DNA of 64,000 nt, taken from the NCBI RefSeq assembly GCF_021018895.1, contig NC_079367.1, positions 30,748,288 through 30,812,287 of the forward strand. Direction: 5' to 3'. The notes below the pieces were generated by a model that was given only the letters and a program-made list of their open reading frames with translations, made no database searches and had not been told where the DNA came from. Origin of the DNA: Seriola aureovittata (lineage: Eukaryota > Chordata > Actinopteri > Carangiformes > Carangidae). The position numbers and the translations under genes were made by a program. This document shows, piece after piece, positions 24,401-37,822 of the stretch (within the stretch, counting starts at the first letter, position 1; every line of letters starts with the position of its first letter).

Positions 24401-27171
24401 GTGATCTGCCCACTTTGATCTAGTTTGATCTTCCTGTGTGGTCAGTTGTTACATCACGCTTCCTCTCTCTTTGAAGGAACACACTCACTCACCTACACAA
24501 AAAGACTGTTCTCAGAGTGAAGACAGACGTCTGTCCCCAAAAACAAGCCTTGCACTCACAGAAGGCGTGACCTGGTTTCGTGGTTTTTTGTTGTCCTAGA
24601 TTTTTTCTTCAGTCTCATTTTGTATTTTCTCTGCACTGCTTTGTCAAAATAAAGTCAAAAGTCCCAGAGGGCATTGCTGTAAGAACCGTCCAATCAGAAG
24701 AAGACAGAGGGTGAGTTGTGTTTGGTCTGTTGACGTCTCCTGTCTCTGTCTTGCAGTAACAAGTCGTCCTGCAGTAAGATCGCCATGCGTCTGAAGGTGC
24801 TGCGGCTTGACGAGGTGGTCCGTGAACCCGACTGCCAGCCTCCGGTTGTTGTGGCACCCACTCATTTGGTCATCCCGTTGCAGGAGGAGAAGACCCTGGA
24901 ATGTCCCAACCTACAGGATGCAACCAAGATGGCCGATGGTCCTACAACTGTCACTTGGTACCATGTGAGAGTAGAGCACATGGTAATACATCCATCCGTC
25001 TGTCTGTCTGTCTGTGTTTCTGTATCCCTGTCTGACCTGTCTTCCTCTCTGACCTGTCTCTCTGTTTGTCTTAGAAGTGTTACCAATATCCGTTCTGGAA
25101 CAGTGAACGGCAGCAGAAGGGAGCCAGTCTTCAGTTCTACGTCATGTATTTAGAATACCAGGGTTTATATGTGTGTACAGTCACCTACCTGAGGAGAGGC
25201 CGAGCACTCAACTTCACCAGGAGCATCAACGTCACTGCAGTCAGTAAGACAGCCACACCACCACCCACAGTACCACCTCCACCTCTACTACTACTGTACA
25301 GACAGTAGAGATTATGACTGTGCTCTGCTTTACTCTTTCAGATCCGTCCAATCTACCCAAAGAACCCAGCATCCTCCACCCGACTAAAGACCAGGTCTTC
25401 ACTGTCAAAAAGGGTAGGTCAGCTACCACTGCACCAACTGTCAGACAATGAAACAGTTGGAATTGAGCCTTTTGTAATCCCAGTCAATTTCAGTACTAGA
25501 CCAGAGACCAAGACACCACCCAGTAGTGATTTAGGAATACCCACCATGACTGAAAACTAGTGTATGCACGTCCCAACCTTATACACACCGCCAAAATAAA
25601 ATACCTCTGTGTTTGCCTTCATTTCTCCAAAATGGAGCAACACTGTTCAAACTGTCTCAGAATACCATACCTTTAATTAACCAGGTACAAACGTTACTGG
25701 ATGAACCTCATACAAGTTTTCTTTCAGGTTGTTTAACATTTTGATTGGCTGCTCACTTGCGTCCCACTTGACTGTGTCATGCGTTATCGGGACCCTGTGC
25801 TGTATGGATATGAGGCTGCAGACGCATCGATCAGTGCAGATGACAGTCAGAGGTTGTTGTTGAAGGATGCGGTTGTCACGGTGATGGAGTGTTACAGCAG
25901 AACTGGTCACTGCGGTAATTTGCCATCGATCAGAAACGATCAGTGAAACAGGAAAGAAAAACTGTAACACAGCATAGATAGCTTCCAGGGTAGAGTGTTG
26001 ATACTGCAGAGATCATAAAATAACTAAATACATCCATGTTCTCACCTGATGCTGTAGAACATAACAGACTCGACCCCTCTCAACAGAGCAAAATAAAAGA
26101 CATCATTCAGTCGTTAACTGAGTCCGTTAATCTTCAGGAAATCACAGAATGATTTAATTTTTGATTTTTGAATCACATTTTGCTGGTAATTCTTTTGTAG
26201 TGTTACTTGTGTAAACATTTGAATACAGGACTTTAACCTGTGATGGAATATTTTTCACAGGGTGGTATTACTGCTGTTCATACCCAAAGGGTCCGACTAC
26301 TTCCTCCACCACTGGCCCTCCTGGTCATTCTTTATATTCGGTTTTGAAAAGTTCATTCATCTGTTCAATCCTCGTTTGCTTGACCTCTGCGATACAGAGT
26401 CTTTGTCCTAAGACAGACCAGGTTCAGGACCATCACAAATGTACTGGATTAAAAACTGTATTCTAGGAGGCTCCATGTTTAGAGTATGGTGAGCTGCAGC
26501 ACTCTTCACTCCTGTGTGGTTTCCAGCACATGGAGACGTGAGTTCCTTTAGAAAGGTTTACGTGTGGAGGTTTACACAGAATCTTTCAAACGGGAAAACA
26601 TAAAGAAAATACAGCATCTCAATCTGAAGCTACAAACTTCAACTCACATGCCATAAAAACATGAAAAAATAAACATAAACCAACAATAAACATAAGCCAA
26701 GAAGCAAACAGACTGTATACATACTACAGATGTTGTGGTAAACAGCTGGATCCGTCATTGCCCTCTGTTGGGCAGGTTTGTAACATAATTGGACTTAATT
26801 AGAACAAATGGAGCATGACTAAAGTTCTGTAACATATTCATATCTGTGGCCTCATAACACATGTTGGGAATATAATAGCTGGAGAACTGAACTCTTAGAG
26901 CTTTATGAAGGTATATGAGGTCTCACTTCTCTCCTCTTCTTCAGCTCTAAATGACGAGAGGGGAGTTCCATCATGTGAGTCGTTAGTGTCTGTGACAGTT
27001 TCCCCTGCCACTGTTGGCAAACCACACCAGCTCCCCACACTACCATGCAACTCACATGCCACATGTTAGCCAGGTAGCTTGCTACTGCTAGTTGCACACA
27101 CTAAACTACATTTAACACCTTAGCAAGTTCCCTGTACTATTTTTTTCCCTATAATACACACGTTTTGAGTT

Positions 27172-27254
<83 letters not shown>

Positions 27255-30200
27255 ATTTTTAGTTAATTTTTTTTAATTGTTTAAAGGTTGAAGGCCAGTG
27301 TTGAAAATTAATTTTGTTTCTAGTCTTACCACAGCACTTCCTGGTTCCGGGCAGTGTCAAAGGACCTGAGCATGGCGTCGAGCCGGCTTTTGTAGTGCCT
27401 GAGGGAATTAGGAGCGTGCTCAGTCCATCCCACTGCACCGTGCCCGTTGATGGGGGTGTTGGATGTGATTGTTTCTGTGTCCCTAGTTTGCGATATTGGG
27501 TGAATTTTGTGAAGATGCCTGTAATGTGGGTTTGAAAATGTAAATATATTATTGTATGGGTTTCTGAGATGAGAAACGGCCTTTGGCCCTTAATTGATTA
27601 TTTATTTAATTCCATTAGAAGATGGTATGGTCCAGGGGAGGGGCCTATTCTATAAAATGGAGGGAGGTCTACACTGCCGGGGCAGTTAGAGGAGGGCTGT
27701 GCAGCGGGTCAGACTGATTGAGGGCTGCATTTTCATGTTGTTTTGGGATTGTCTGGGGAAAAAAGGACAATAAAACCTTTCATTTTTTTTGCACTGAACT
27801 GACTTTGTCATGCTTCCTGTCACCGACATTTACGAGTAAAGTAGAGTTTTCCAGTCAGCCTTTTCGCCAACCTACCCTCACTCAGGCCAGAGTGTGACAG
27901 TGTCACTTGAGTCATGGTGTGGATGAGTGTTTTAATTGTTTGGGGAATGATCTCAAGACTGTGTTGTAAGCGTCTGACAGGTGCCTTTCAGATGAGAGGT
28001 GAAACGTCTTCAAGAACCTCCAGCAGGACCAGTGTCTTTGTAAAGTCTTAGAGAGATCGTGACCTGGAGACTCAGAATCTCCACAAACCTGTGAACTGAA
28101 CACACACAGTATTTACTGTTTACCACAGAGAATCTCTACAGAAGCACAGAGAAGCTCAGTGTTGAGTTCACTATTCAACAGTGAGGCTTTAACAGAGAAG
28201 CTTTAATCAAAAATATTTTTTTTGATTGACTAATTAGCTCAGCCTCTGAGCACATCAGTCGACCAGTGACTGCAGTGCATCCATTCCTCAGTTCCAGCTG
28301 TTACAGTTAGATCCTGTATTTTCTTCCTCCTCCTCCACCTGCAGCTGGACCCTCAGGACATAAAGCTGCCGTGTCAGTGACGGAGAGGCAGAACATCCTT
28401 TGCCAACAACTTCTTGTAAATTGGTTTTCCTGAGAGCAGCTTCAAAAGCTTCTACATTCACAAAGTTAATCATCCTTACAGAATTAGTCGAGGCTGCAGG
28501 AGTTCGTCCCATAAAACAGAACAAGCCGTTAACAGTGTGTAGGGAAGCACTCATCCTGTGAAGACACACACACACATGCACACACACCATCAAACCGCAT
28601 ATACACATGCAATGAATATTACTGCAGATGAAAGTGAACAGTCAGTGAACAGCAGGATTACACTCACCAGCCTGTGTTCACTTGATAAATATTTCAAGGA
28701 AACGTATTATAGCTGACAGGACTTCATGTACAGATGCTCTTCACTGTTTGATGCTTTATTATTTTTATCAGTGACAACCGCTTCATTAACCTCCATTTAA
28801 GACCTAAATATACAGTATCACCTGTTTTATCTCATGGTAAAAAAATTATAAAAAACTATCACACAGTGGTATCTTCTGCTACAAAAAAAGGTTCAAAACC
28901 TCTTCTGTTACATTAGATCACTTCATTAAAAACCAGTTTGGTTTTTGAAACACAGTGACAAATAACAACAGGACACAATTGAGACAGACAGATCACAGCA
29001 GACAAAACAATCCTGTCCTTTAAAAAACGAGCCCGTAGGTCGTCTGTGCAGCAGGTTATTATGACCCATAGTTAGGTTTTGATGCTAGGCGACATCTAGT
29101 GTTCATAGTAGTTATGACAGGAGCAAAGGAAAAAGTGCGGTGACATAGTATAAAGAGAGACAAAGTCCACGTCAGGAGGAGGCTGTGGTGAATGGATGAA
29201 TATGACACAGGAGAGTGGTGTTCGATTCCCATGTGAAACCAGCAGTTTATATTGTTTCTATTATCCATGACTGTTCAACAAAATTAAGCACGTTTGTTAT
29301 ATTGTAACCATGACAACAAAGACCATCTAATGTTGAAGAAGTACTTATTTTAACCCAAACCGCCATCTTGTCCTAAACCTAACCAAGTCATTACTGTTAT
29401 TATAGTAACCATGGCAACAAAGGTTCAGTACGCCTGCCACCGTAGGGGCGCTATTTCAGGAGACACTGCTATGAGTCATACCAGAGGGGTGAAAAGAAAG
29501 ACCTGTGTGGTTGGTTAGGTTGGAGGAGCTGTTGGAGTCGAACTATCCACAAAATTTAAAAGCAAATCAACCACAAAATGACTAATATTAAAAATGAGAC
29601 GCAAAATGACCCCAAAGCCACAAAAAGACACAAAACAATTCCAACAATGCACAACTCAACTACAAAGACACAAAAAAACTATAAAAAGACAAACAAACAT
29701 AACATAGACACAAAACAACCACAAAGAGACACAAAACAACCACAAAGAGACACAAAACAACCACAAAGAGCCACAAAACAACCACAACCACAAAGAGACA
29801 CAAAACAACCACAAAGAGACACAAAACAACCACAAAGAGACACAAAACAACCACAAAGAGACATAAAACAACCACAAAGAGACATAAAACAACCGTACAA
29901 TACAGGTCTATTATACACTGGTAACACATTTTTTACCCTCTGGGGTTCCTCGCGTCCAAAAAGGGACACACAAAGAAAATGCTATAAAATCATCATATAT
30001 CAATATTTTTTTCTGCTTTTTTTGCATAAATCTCTTAAACCACTTCAGTTCTGCTCAAACCTACCAAATGTTTATTAGTTTTCAGGATTTAAACCCTTTA
30101 AATGCCAGTTTGAAGACATATCTGCTTTGTTGTTTTATTAAAAAAAACAAGACAGAATATGAGATATTTCCCACATAATACATGATGGAGGGATGTCACA

Positions 30201-33200
30201 TTGTTTTATATCAGAGTCTTTTATATCAAGACATTTCTCAAAAGCAGAATATGATCAGGGTGACTTTTGAACACTGGAAATAAATCATGTACTCATCCCG
30301 GCAGTAGCCCCCGTGGCACTCAAAATTTCCCTGGAATTTTCTAGTTACATCTGTAAGTCACATATATGGGTTTTGTCGCCCTATATTACATGTGAGTTAC
30401 ACAACCACAAAGAGACACAAAACAACCACAGACTCAAAACAAAATGAAGACAGAGCAACTTACTGTTTCTTTTTTTTTTTTTTTAAGTAATTCCTTGAAA
30501 CAGCTGCTCACTGTAGGTTTTATCAAACACACTGGAGAAGATGGTGCACTTAAGTATCTGAGGTCTAATTGTGTATATTTCTCTCCCCCTCAGACACAGA
30601 GGTGCGCCTGGTGTGCAGAGGCGTGCTCCCCTACCTGAACTCTTCCTGGGAGATCTGGTGGACGGTCGATGGGAAGACGCTGGATAAACTGGCTGACCAG
30701 CGCTTCACCAACAGCAACAGGTAGAAAGAAAACATCTCTATCTCCAGGCTGAGATTTTGTCTCATTGTGAAGGATGGGTAGATATAATATAATTTTACTG
30801 TATGAAATTCATTGCTGCTGTTTGTGATTTTCTTTTGGATCTGCTGGAGCAATGGATGAAACAAATCTGTATGTGAATGTGTCTTTAATAATAATCAATT
30901 AATTAGTTTATCAATACGAAATTTAATACTAAACAGGCTTGAATAGCTCAAACTTGGACATATGACTCAATATCAATAAAAGGCCTGCATTATATATCCT
31001 AATTCAGTAAAAGTACAGACACATTATCAGCAAACTGTAGTTACAGTCTCACAGTAAAAGCACTTCCTCTAATAACAGTATCACAGTAAAAGTACTTCAT
31101 GTAGGTACTCTATCAAAGTAGAAGTACTTCATGTAGTTAGAGTGTCACAATAAAAGTACATCCTGTAGTATCACAGTCAAAGTACTTCCTGTAGTTACAC
31201 TATCACAGTTAAAGTACTTCCTGTAGTTACACTATCAAAGTAAAAGTACTTCATGTAGTTAGAGTGTCACAATAAAAGTACTTCCTGTAGTGACAGTACC
31301 ACAGTAAAAGTGCTTCATGTTGTTACAGTATCACAGTAAAAGTACTTCCTGTAGTGTCACAGTAAAAGTACTTCATATAGTTACAGTCCCACAGTAAAAG
31401 TACTTCATGTTGTTACAGTGTTACAGTAAAAGTACTTCCTGTATTGTCACAATAAAAATACTTCATGTAGTTACAGTATCACAGTAAAATTACTTCCTGT
31501 GGTTATGGTATCACAGTAAATGTACTTCTAAAGTAACTATAACTAAACTAGTAACTATATTTGTCAAATACTGTGTAGTGGAGTACAAAGTAAAATATCT
31601 CCATCTGAAATGAGGTCAAGCAGAGGTATGATGTAGAATAAAATAGAAATACTCACGTAAAGTACAAGTACTTCACAACTACACTTAAGTACAGTGCCTG
31701 AGTAAAAGTACTTAGTTACTAACTCGTGTTCAGAGAGCTTTTTGTAGGTCTCCACAGATTAAATGCAGGGTCAAACACACAGGATTTATTGGATATAAAT
31801 CTTCCTGGAGGTCCTGCGTGACTCTGACAGTCTGTGTTTTATTTAGAAATATACGAGGTCTTTGTGTGTTTGCAGTCTGTTGACTTATTACTACGGGGAC
31901 CGGACAGAGGAGAGCGTGCTGGTGATCAAGGACTTCCAGTCTGAGGACCTGAACAGAGAGTATAACTGCTCGGTGAGGAACGACCGAGGCTTCGAGACCC
32001 GCAGAGCTCAGCTGGAGGAGGAGGGTGAGTAAAAACACATACGTCAGCCTCTGATGTGTGAAGCTGGAGTCAATAAATATGTTCCCGCCCTCTCTGTTGC
32101 AGTGTCACATGATACTGACACATTTTGGTAAATGCTCCTGTTAGTCGTCACAGGTCAGCTTCATCTCTGTGCTTCTACTTTGCTGTTTTTGTGACCTTCA
32201 GCACTTCCTGCTGATGTTTCACAATAAAACACATTATAATGACATTAATCTTGACTTACAGTTTTATTACAGATGTACACATAAGCTGATTATTTGCTTA
32301 ATGAGACAGAACCTTCCTATATTACTGTGGAACAGTTGTTAAACATCAGGTGTGTCTCGTTGTGTCTCGTTGTGTCAGTGTCGCTGCCGTCGATGGAGCT
32401 GGGTTGTGGTCTTGGTGTGACCCTAGTCCTCATGCTGCTTCTCTTCGTGGTTTATCACGTCTTCTGGTTGGAGCTGCTGCTGCTCTATCGCTCCTGGTTC
32501 GGCACTGATGAGCGACACACAGGTGAGCAACAGCAAACCTCCAAACCTCGGTCAGGTGCATGGTCCATTAACTTGCTTGGATGAAAAGCCTCTGAGGTCT
32601 TTGATGATGACTGTAAACTCTCAGGTAGAAGCTGGTATTCATGGGAACAGTTGGTTGTATCACAGTATTCTCTCATTGTGTTTTATATTATTATTTTGTT
32701 GTGTGCCATTTTAGTCCGTATCCTTTCATGATTTGCTGCTACAGTTTGGTTAACTGGTAGGTGTTACCAGGTTAAAAAAAATTGTGACACTCACAGTTAA
32801 ATAGTCTTATTATTTAATATGGGGCAATCAACAAACACATTTCGGCTACAAGCCGCTATCAGCTTTAAGTCAGCTTAAGAAAAAGTAGCAGATCAGCTTG
32901 ATGAGGTACATCTGTGACTGAACCAGGCAGAAACTGAATCTTCATAGGGGGAGGTGTGGCTACACATCAGCAACACATATCCTACATAGAGGAAACGATA
33001 ATTATAGAAACCATAAGAACCATCTATGCTGAAAAAATGTGCCAAAACTAAGAATGTGACTAAAGGACAAAGGTTCATAGGGACAAACATACTTTGACCG
33101 ACAAGGGCAAATGTGCTGCAACAGCCCAAAACACTATTAAGAGAAACGAGCTGCAAATTCAGAAAACGCTGCAGATTCAAAAACACATGTGAAAATACGA

Positions 33201-36200
33201 AACAAATACAAGAACAGAATTTCAGCTCATTTCTCTTAATGTGTATGTCGTAAAGTGTTTTGGGCCCCTGCAGCGTGTTTCCCTTATAGGCCACCGTAGA
33301 CACAGCATACAAAGATTAAAGACAGAGAATTTGAATCTATGTTTAGATACTCAAAAAATATAAATGAAATGATGAGAGAATTTTTTTTTCAACCACAATA
33401 AACAACATTACAGTATATCTAAAGAATCTGAATTTAGCGAGCACAAATGGGTTGTAGAAAATGTAGAGCTATGTGTCCATGTTAACTAGTTTGAAGAAAA
33501 AAATATATGTATATATATATATATATGCAAGAATAGTTAAATATGTAGAAATTATTTAGAAAAGTTAGATATGAAAAATTATTAAAAAAAATTTAAAAAA
33601 CTTTAGCAACTAATAGCAACTAATTTAAATCAATACAAGAGAACCTAATAAAATTGTCAGAAATACAAAACCAAAAGTGATGGACAGAATATACAAAAGG
33701 AATACTGGTGGGGTGGGGCTCCCCATAGAAAGTTTATGGGAAACAGTTCAGCACCAATTTATCAAACTCGTTCAAACCTTTTAGGCTCTCAGTTTGCGAT
33801 GTATGAAACCAGCTTTTTGTTTGATTGAAAAAGGGCAGAAGAAGAACATCCTCTGGAGGACAGGTAATGAAAGTGTGGTGTTGTTTTTGCCGTGTCACCT
33901 GAACCACCTCAGTCTTTACATCCTGATCTTAAATGACTTGTGTTTAGTGATGATCTTTCCTGTCTGGCTGCTGTCACAGCATTTACATTATTAAAGCCAG
34001 TATCAGTGAAACAGGAGAAAGTGTAATTTCTTGAGCCCTGTTGGCAGATTTATTCAAACTGTGAGACACTGTGGACGGAGCAGCTGCCAGCTGAAGCATT
34101 TCCACTGCACAGTTTTATAACGAAGCCTTTAACTCTGAAAATCACACATCACCTCCACTGAATGCCAGTAAAATTTAACAATTGGCTGTAAAGGTTTTAC
34201 CGCTCACATTTATTTTTTTGTCAAAGGTAACACAACATCATGAGGCAATGCAGCACCAGCACGGCTCTCACTGATGTTGGTGCTTTCAAGGACACTCCAA
34301 CATCTGAGAACTGAGATTCAGCTGCTCTGTTTTCACACAAAATTAGACCAAACTCACATTATCTTATTCAACTGGAACTTTTTATTTTTATTCCTCTGCA
34401 CCAGCGACAGTCAGAGCCAGAGGCATTTTGTTTTCAGGTTGCCTATCTGTTCCATTCTCATGGACACAATATCCTAGTAACGCCTTGAGGGAATCTTCAA
34501 ATTTGGTACAAATGTCCACTTGGACACAAGGATGAAATGATTAGATTTTGGTGGTCAAAGGTCAATGTCACAGAGACCTCACAAAATACTTTTTAGCCAT
34601 TTATCTTATTTTATATTTTAGCCAACAAATGGTTCATATTGTATATGACTCACGGGGATGTAACCTGAAACTAGTCTGAGTCGAGGAGGCAGACAACCAC
34701 CACCAGGAGGTGATTGTAGTTTATATACTGTCTTGTGGCATCCAAAATATGGATGTTCTTACTGTATGTGCACAGTGTTTCTCTCAGTGTTCATGTTTGT
34801 GTGTTATTGACCGTCCTCCGGATGAGCTCCTCCATCAACCTGCCTTGCAGTTCAGTGATTTTTAACAATCCAATATGAATGATCAAATGTTGCAGTTTCC
34901 ATGAACACAGCATCACGTTTCAGCCTCCACTCACAGCTGCAGTGTCACATGATGGAAATGTGACTTTAAAAAGTTGAGCAAACACTGCTGTGATGGCTGA
35001 TCCATCTCTTTAGCAGGTTTCTGTCTCTGCAGGTTGATCTTTGTAGACATGAACCAGAACCAGCAGCAGCTGTTTCCTGCAGGGAGGAGAGTCAATCTGA
35101 AAACTGATGCAGGACTCACAAAACGATCTGAAGGGATGTGAAGGTTTTGTGCAGGATTTGTACCTGAAGCACTTAAATATGGAAACAAAATGGTGCTAGT
35201 TTGGACGTGCATGATGGGAACACACACTGTAGTGAACTCAAGTGAACCTTTAAGTTGAAAGGAAACTGTTTTATCTTGATGATGACATTCACATCACAGA
35301 GGTGCTGACTTGTTTCCTGTGCAGATAATGACATGGAAACTTACATATCAAACAAAAATGTTCTTTCCAGAGTCAAACATGATAAAATAAAACATAAAAC
35401 ATGATGTTTCCTCTTTTAATCAGTCGATCGCGTGTGTGTGTGTGCGTGTGTGTGTTTAGATGATAAAGAGTACGACGTGTACATCTCGTATGCGAGGAAC
35501 AGTGAGGAGGAGCAGTTTGTTCTGACGACGCTGCGCAGAGTCCTGGAGAACGAGCTCGGATACTCAGTGTGTATCTTTGACAGAGACAGTCTGCCGGGAG
35601 GGAGTGAGTACACAAACATACTGCAGTACTACACACACATACTGCAGTACTACACACACATGCTGCAGTACTACACACACATACTGTAGTACTACACACA
35701 CATACTGCAGTACTACACACATATACTGCAGTACAACACACATACTGCAGTACTACACACACATACTGCAGTACTACACACACATACTGCAGTACTACAC
35801 ACACATGCTGCAGTACTACACACACATACTGTAGTACTACACACACATACTGCAGTACTACACACATATACTGCAGTACAACACACATACTGCAGTACTA
35901 CACACACATGCTGCAGTACTACACACACATACTGTAGTACTACACACACATACTGCAGTACTACACACATATACTGCAGTACAACACACATACTGCAGTA
36001 CTATATACACATACTGCAGTACAACACAAATACTGCAGTACTACATACACATACTGCAGTACAACACACATACTGCAGTACTACACACACATACTGCAGT
36101 ACTACATACACATACTGCAGTACTACACACACATACTGCAGTACTACACACACATACTGCAGTACAACACACATACTGCAGTACTACACACACATACTGC

Positions 36201-37789
36201 AGTACTACACACACATACTGCAGTACAACACACATACTGCAGTACTACACACACATACTGCAGTACAACACACATTCTGCAGTACTACACACACATACTG
36301 CAGTAAAACACACACATACTGTAGTACTACACACACATACTGCAGTAGTACACACATACTGCAGTACAACACACATACTGCAGTACTACACACACATACT
36401 GTAGTATTACACACACATACTGCAGTACTACACACACATACTGCAGTACAACACACACACACACACACATACTGCAGTACTACACAAACATACTGCAGTA
36501 CAACACAAACATACTGCAGTACTACACACACATACTGCAGTACTAAACACATACTGCAGTACTACACACACATACTGCAGTATTACATACACATACTGCA
36601 GTACAACACACATACTTCAGTACTACACACACATACTGTAGTACTACACACACATACTGCAGTACTACACACACATACTGCAGTACTACACACACATACT
36701 GCAGCACAACACACACTACAGAACAACACACACATACTGCAGTACAATACGAACAATACTTCACACTCTGTGGAAGTACACTCATACTCTAGTACACACT
36801 CTTTAAACACAGTACACACATAATACACTCATGTACTGCAGCACATGCACTCACATACTAAAGTACACACTCTGATACTGTGGTACTGTAGTAGAATACA
36901 GTGTTACACCAACAATTACACTTGTTTTTTTCCCCTGCTTCTGCTAATATTCCTGTTGCTCCTACTAGTGCTACTACCTGTAGTATTACTGCCAGTAGTC
37001 TTGTTACCTCTACTGCTGTTGCTACGACTACTTCTAATACTGATACTCCTACAACGGTTAACTACTGTTAAAACTTATCCTCCCCCTTCTACTACTGCTA
37101 CTGCTGTTCCTTTACTTCTGCTACTACTTAAAGCTAGCTACTAGTATTGTAGTTGTTGTTTTTATAGAGCGGTGTATATTTAAGATTGAAATCCACATCA
37201 TATCTGTACTGGTATAAAAACAGTACGGAGTGTTGACGGTTCATTTGTACACAAGCACAGACTGTCCTGTCAGTGTGTTAATGATGCAACAAGACAAGAC
37301 AAAACAGACACAGAAACAAATAAACAAAAGAATAGAAAAGGGGGGATTCTGACCTGGGTTGACATTTCTCCAAAGATTTCTGTTCTTGTCCATCACTGCA
37401 TATATGACCTTTCTCAATTTTACAAAAGACATGATGTCCTGAAACCATGAAGACGGGGTTGGACTGTGGATTATTTTGGACATCACCTTGAAATAATCAA
37501 AAACTGTGCAACATTGAGAATGAATAAAACATGGGGCTTAAACTGAAAGAAGGAGAAGAAGCATGAGACCTAAGTCCATGTTGGTGTAAAGAAGAGTTTG
37601 TATGAGTCAATAGTTTCTTTCCTCCACTTCACTGTAAAGTTGTTCTCTCACAGCTCATGTTCCCAAGCAGCTCCTGCTCTATACAAGGAGTATTTATCAA
37701 AAATAATGAGCTGATCATAGATCCAGGAAATGATTTATACTACTACTCCTGCTACGAGGTCACCTATGACTCCTGCTTATATACTCACT

Positions 37790-37822
<33 letters not shown>

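Larger units (their letters stand above)
25414..30593 (+). other. il1rap intron 8
   Basis: The largest intron with dense repeats: a (CA)n at 27175-27253, an LTR-like stretch at 27300-27840, a terminal-inverted-repeat element at 29060-29480, a 21-bp minisatellite from about 29700, and within it the second copy of the dispersed repeat (29901-30342). No independent gene is supported. Confidence 0.65.
30721..31875 (+). other. il1rap intron 9
   Basis: Mostly occupied by the minisatellite at 31025-31530 and by an AGTAC-rich interspersed repeat at 31540-31725. Confidence 0.7.
32523..35459 (+). other. il1rap intron 11
   Basis: Holds a TTGCAGCGTG-family repeat (33120-33300) and fish repeat wording around 34480-34600 (AATTTGGTACAAATGTCC and GTCAAAGGTCAATGTCAC). 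The 139-codon - strand frame at 32893-33312 overlaps the repeat and is not a gene. Confidence 0.6.

Noticed and set aside
29578..30078. 166-codon ORF rich in KQPQRDT repeats, and its antisense frames
   Set aside because: Product of the 21-bp minisatellite followed by a dispersed repeat; no protein-like composition outside the array.
32893..33312. 139-codon - strand ORF
   Set aside because: Lies in an il1rap intron and overlaps an interspersed repeat; no domain and no splice context.
35373..36828. Long repetitive ORFs on both strands (for example 35373-35888 and 36205-36552) and a CRISPR-like look
   Set aside because: They are translations of the 19-21 bp minisatellite. There are no unique spacers between units, so it is a tandem repeat and not a CRISPR array or a gene.
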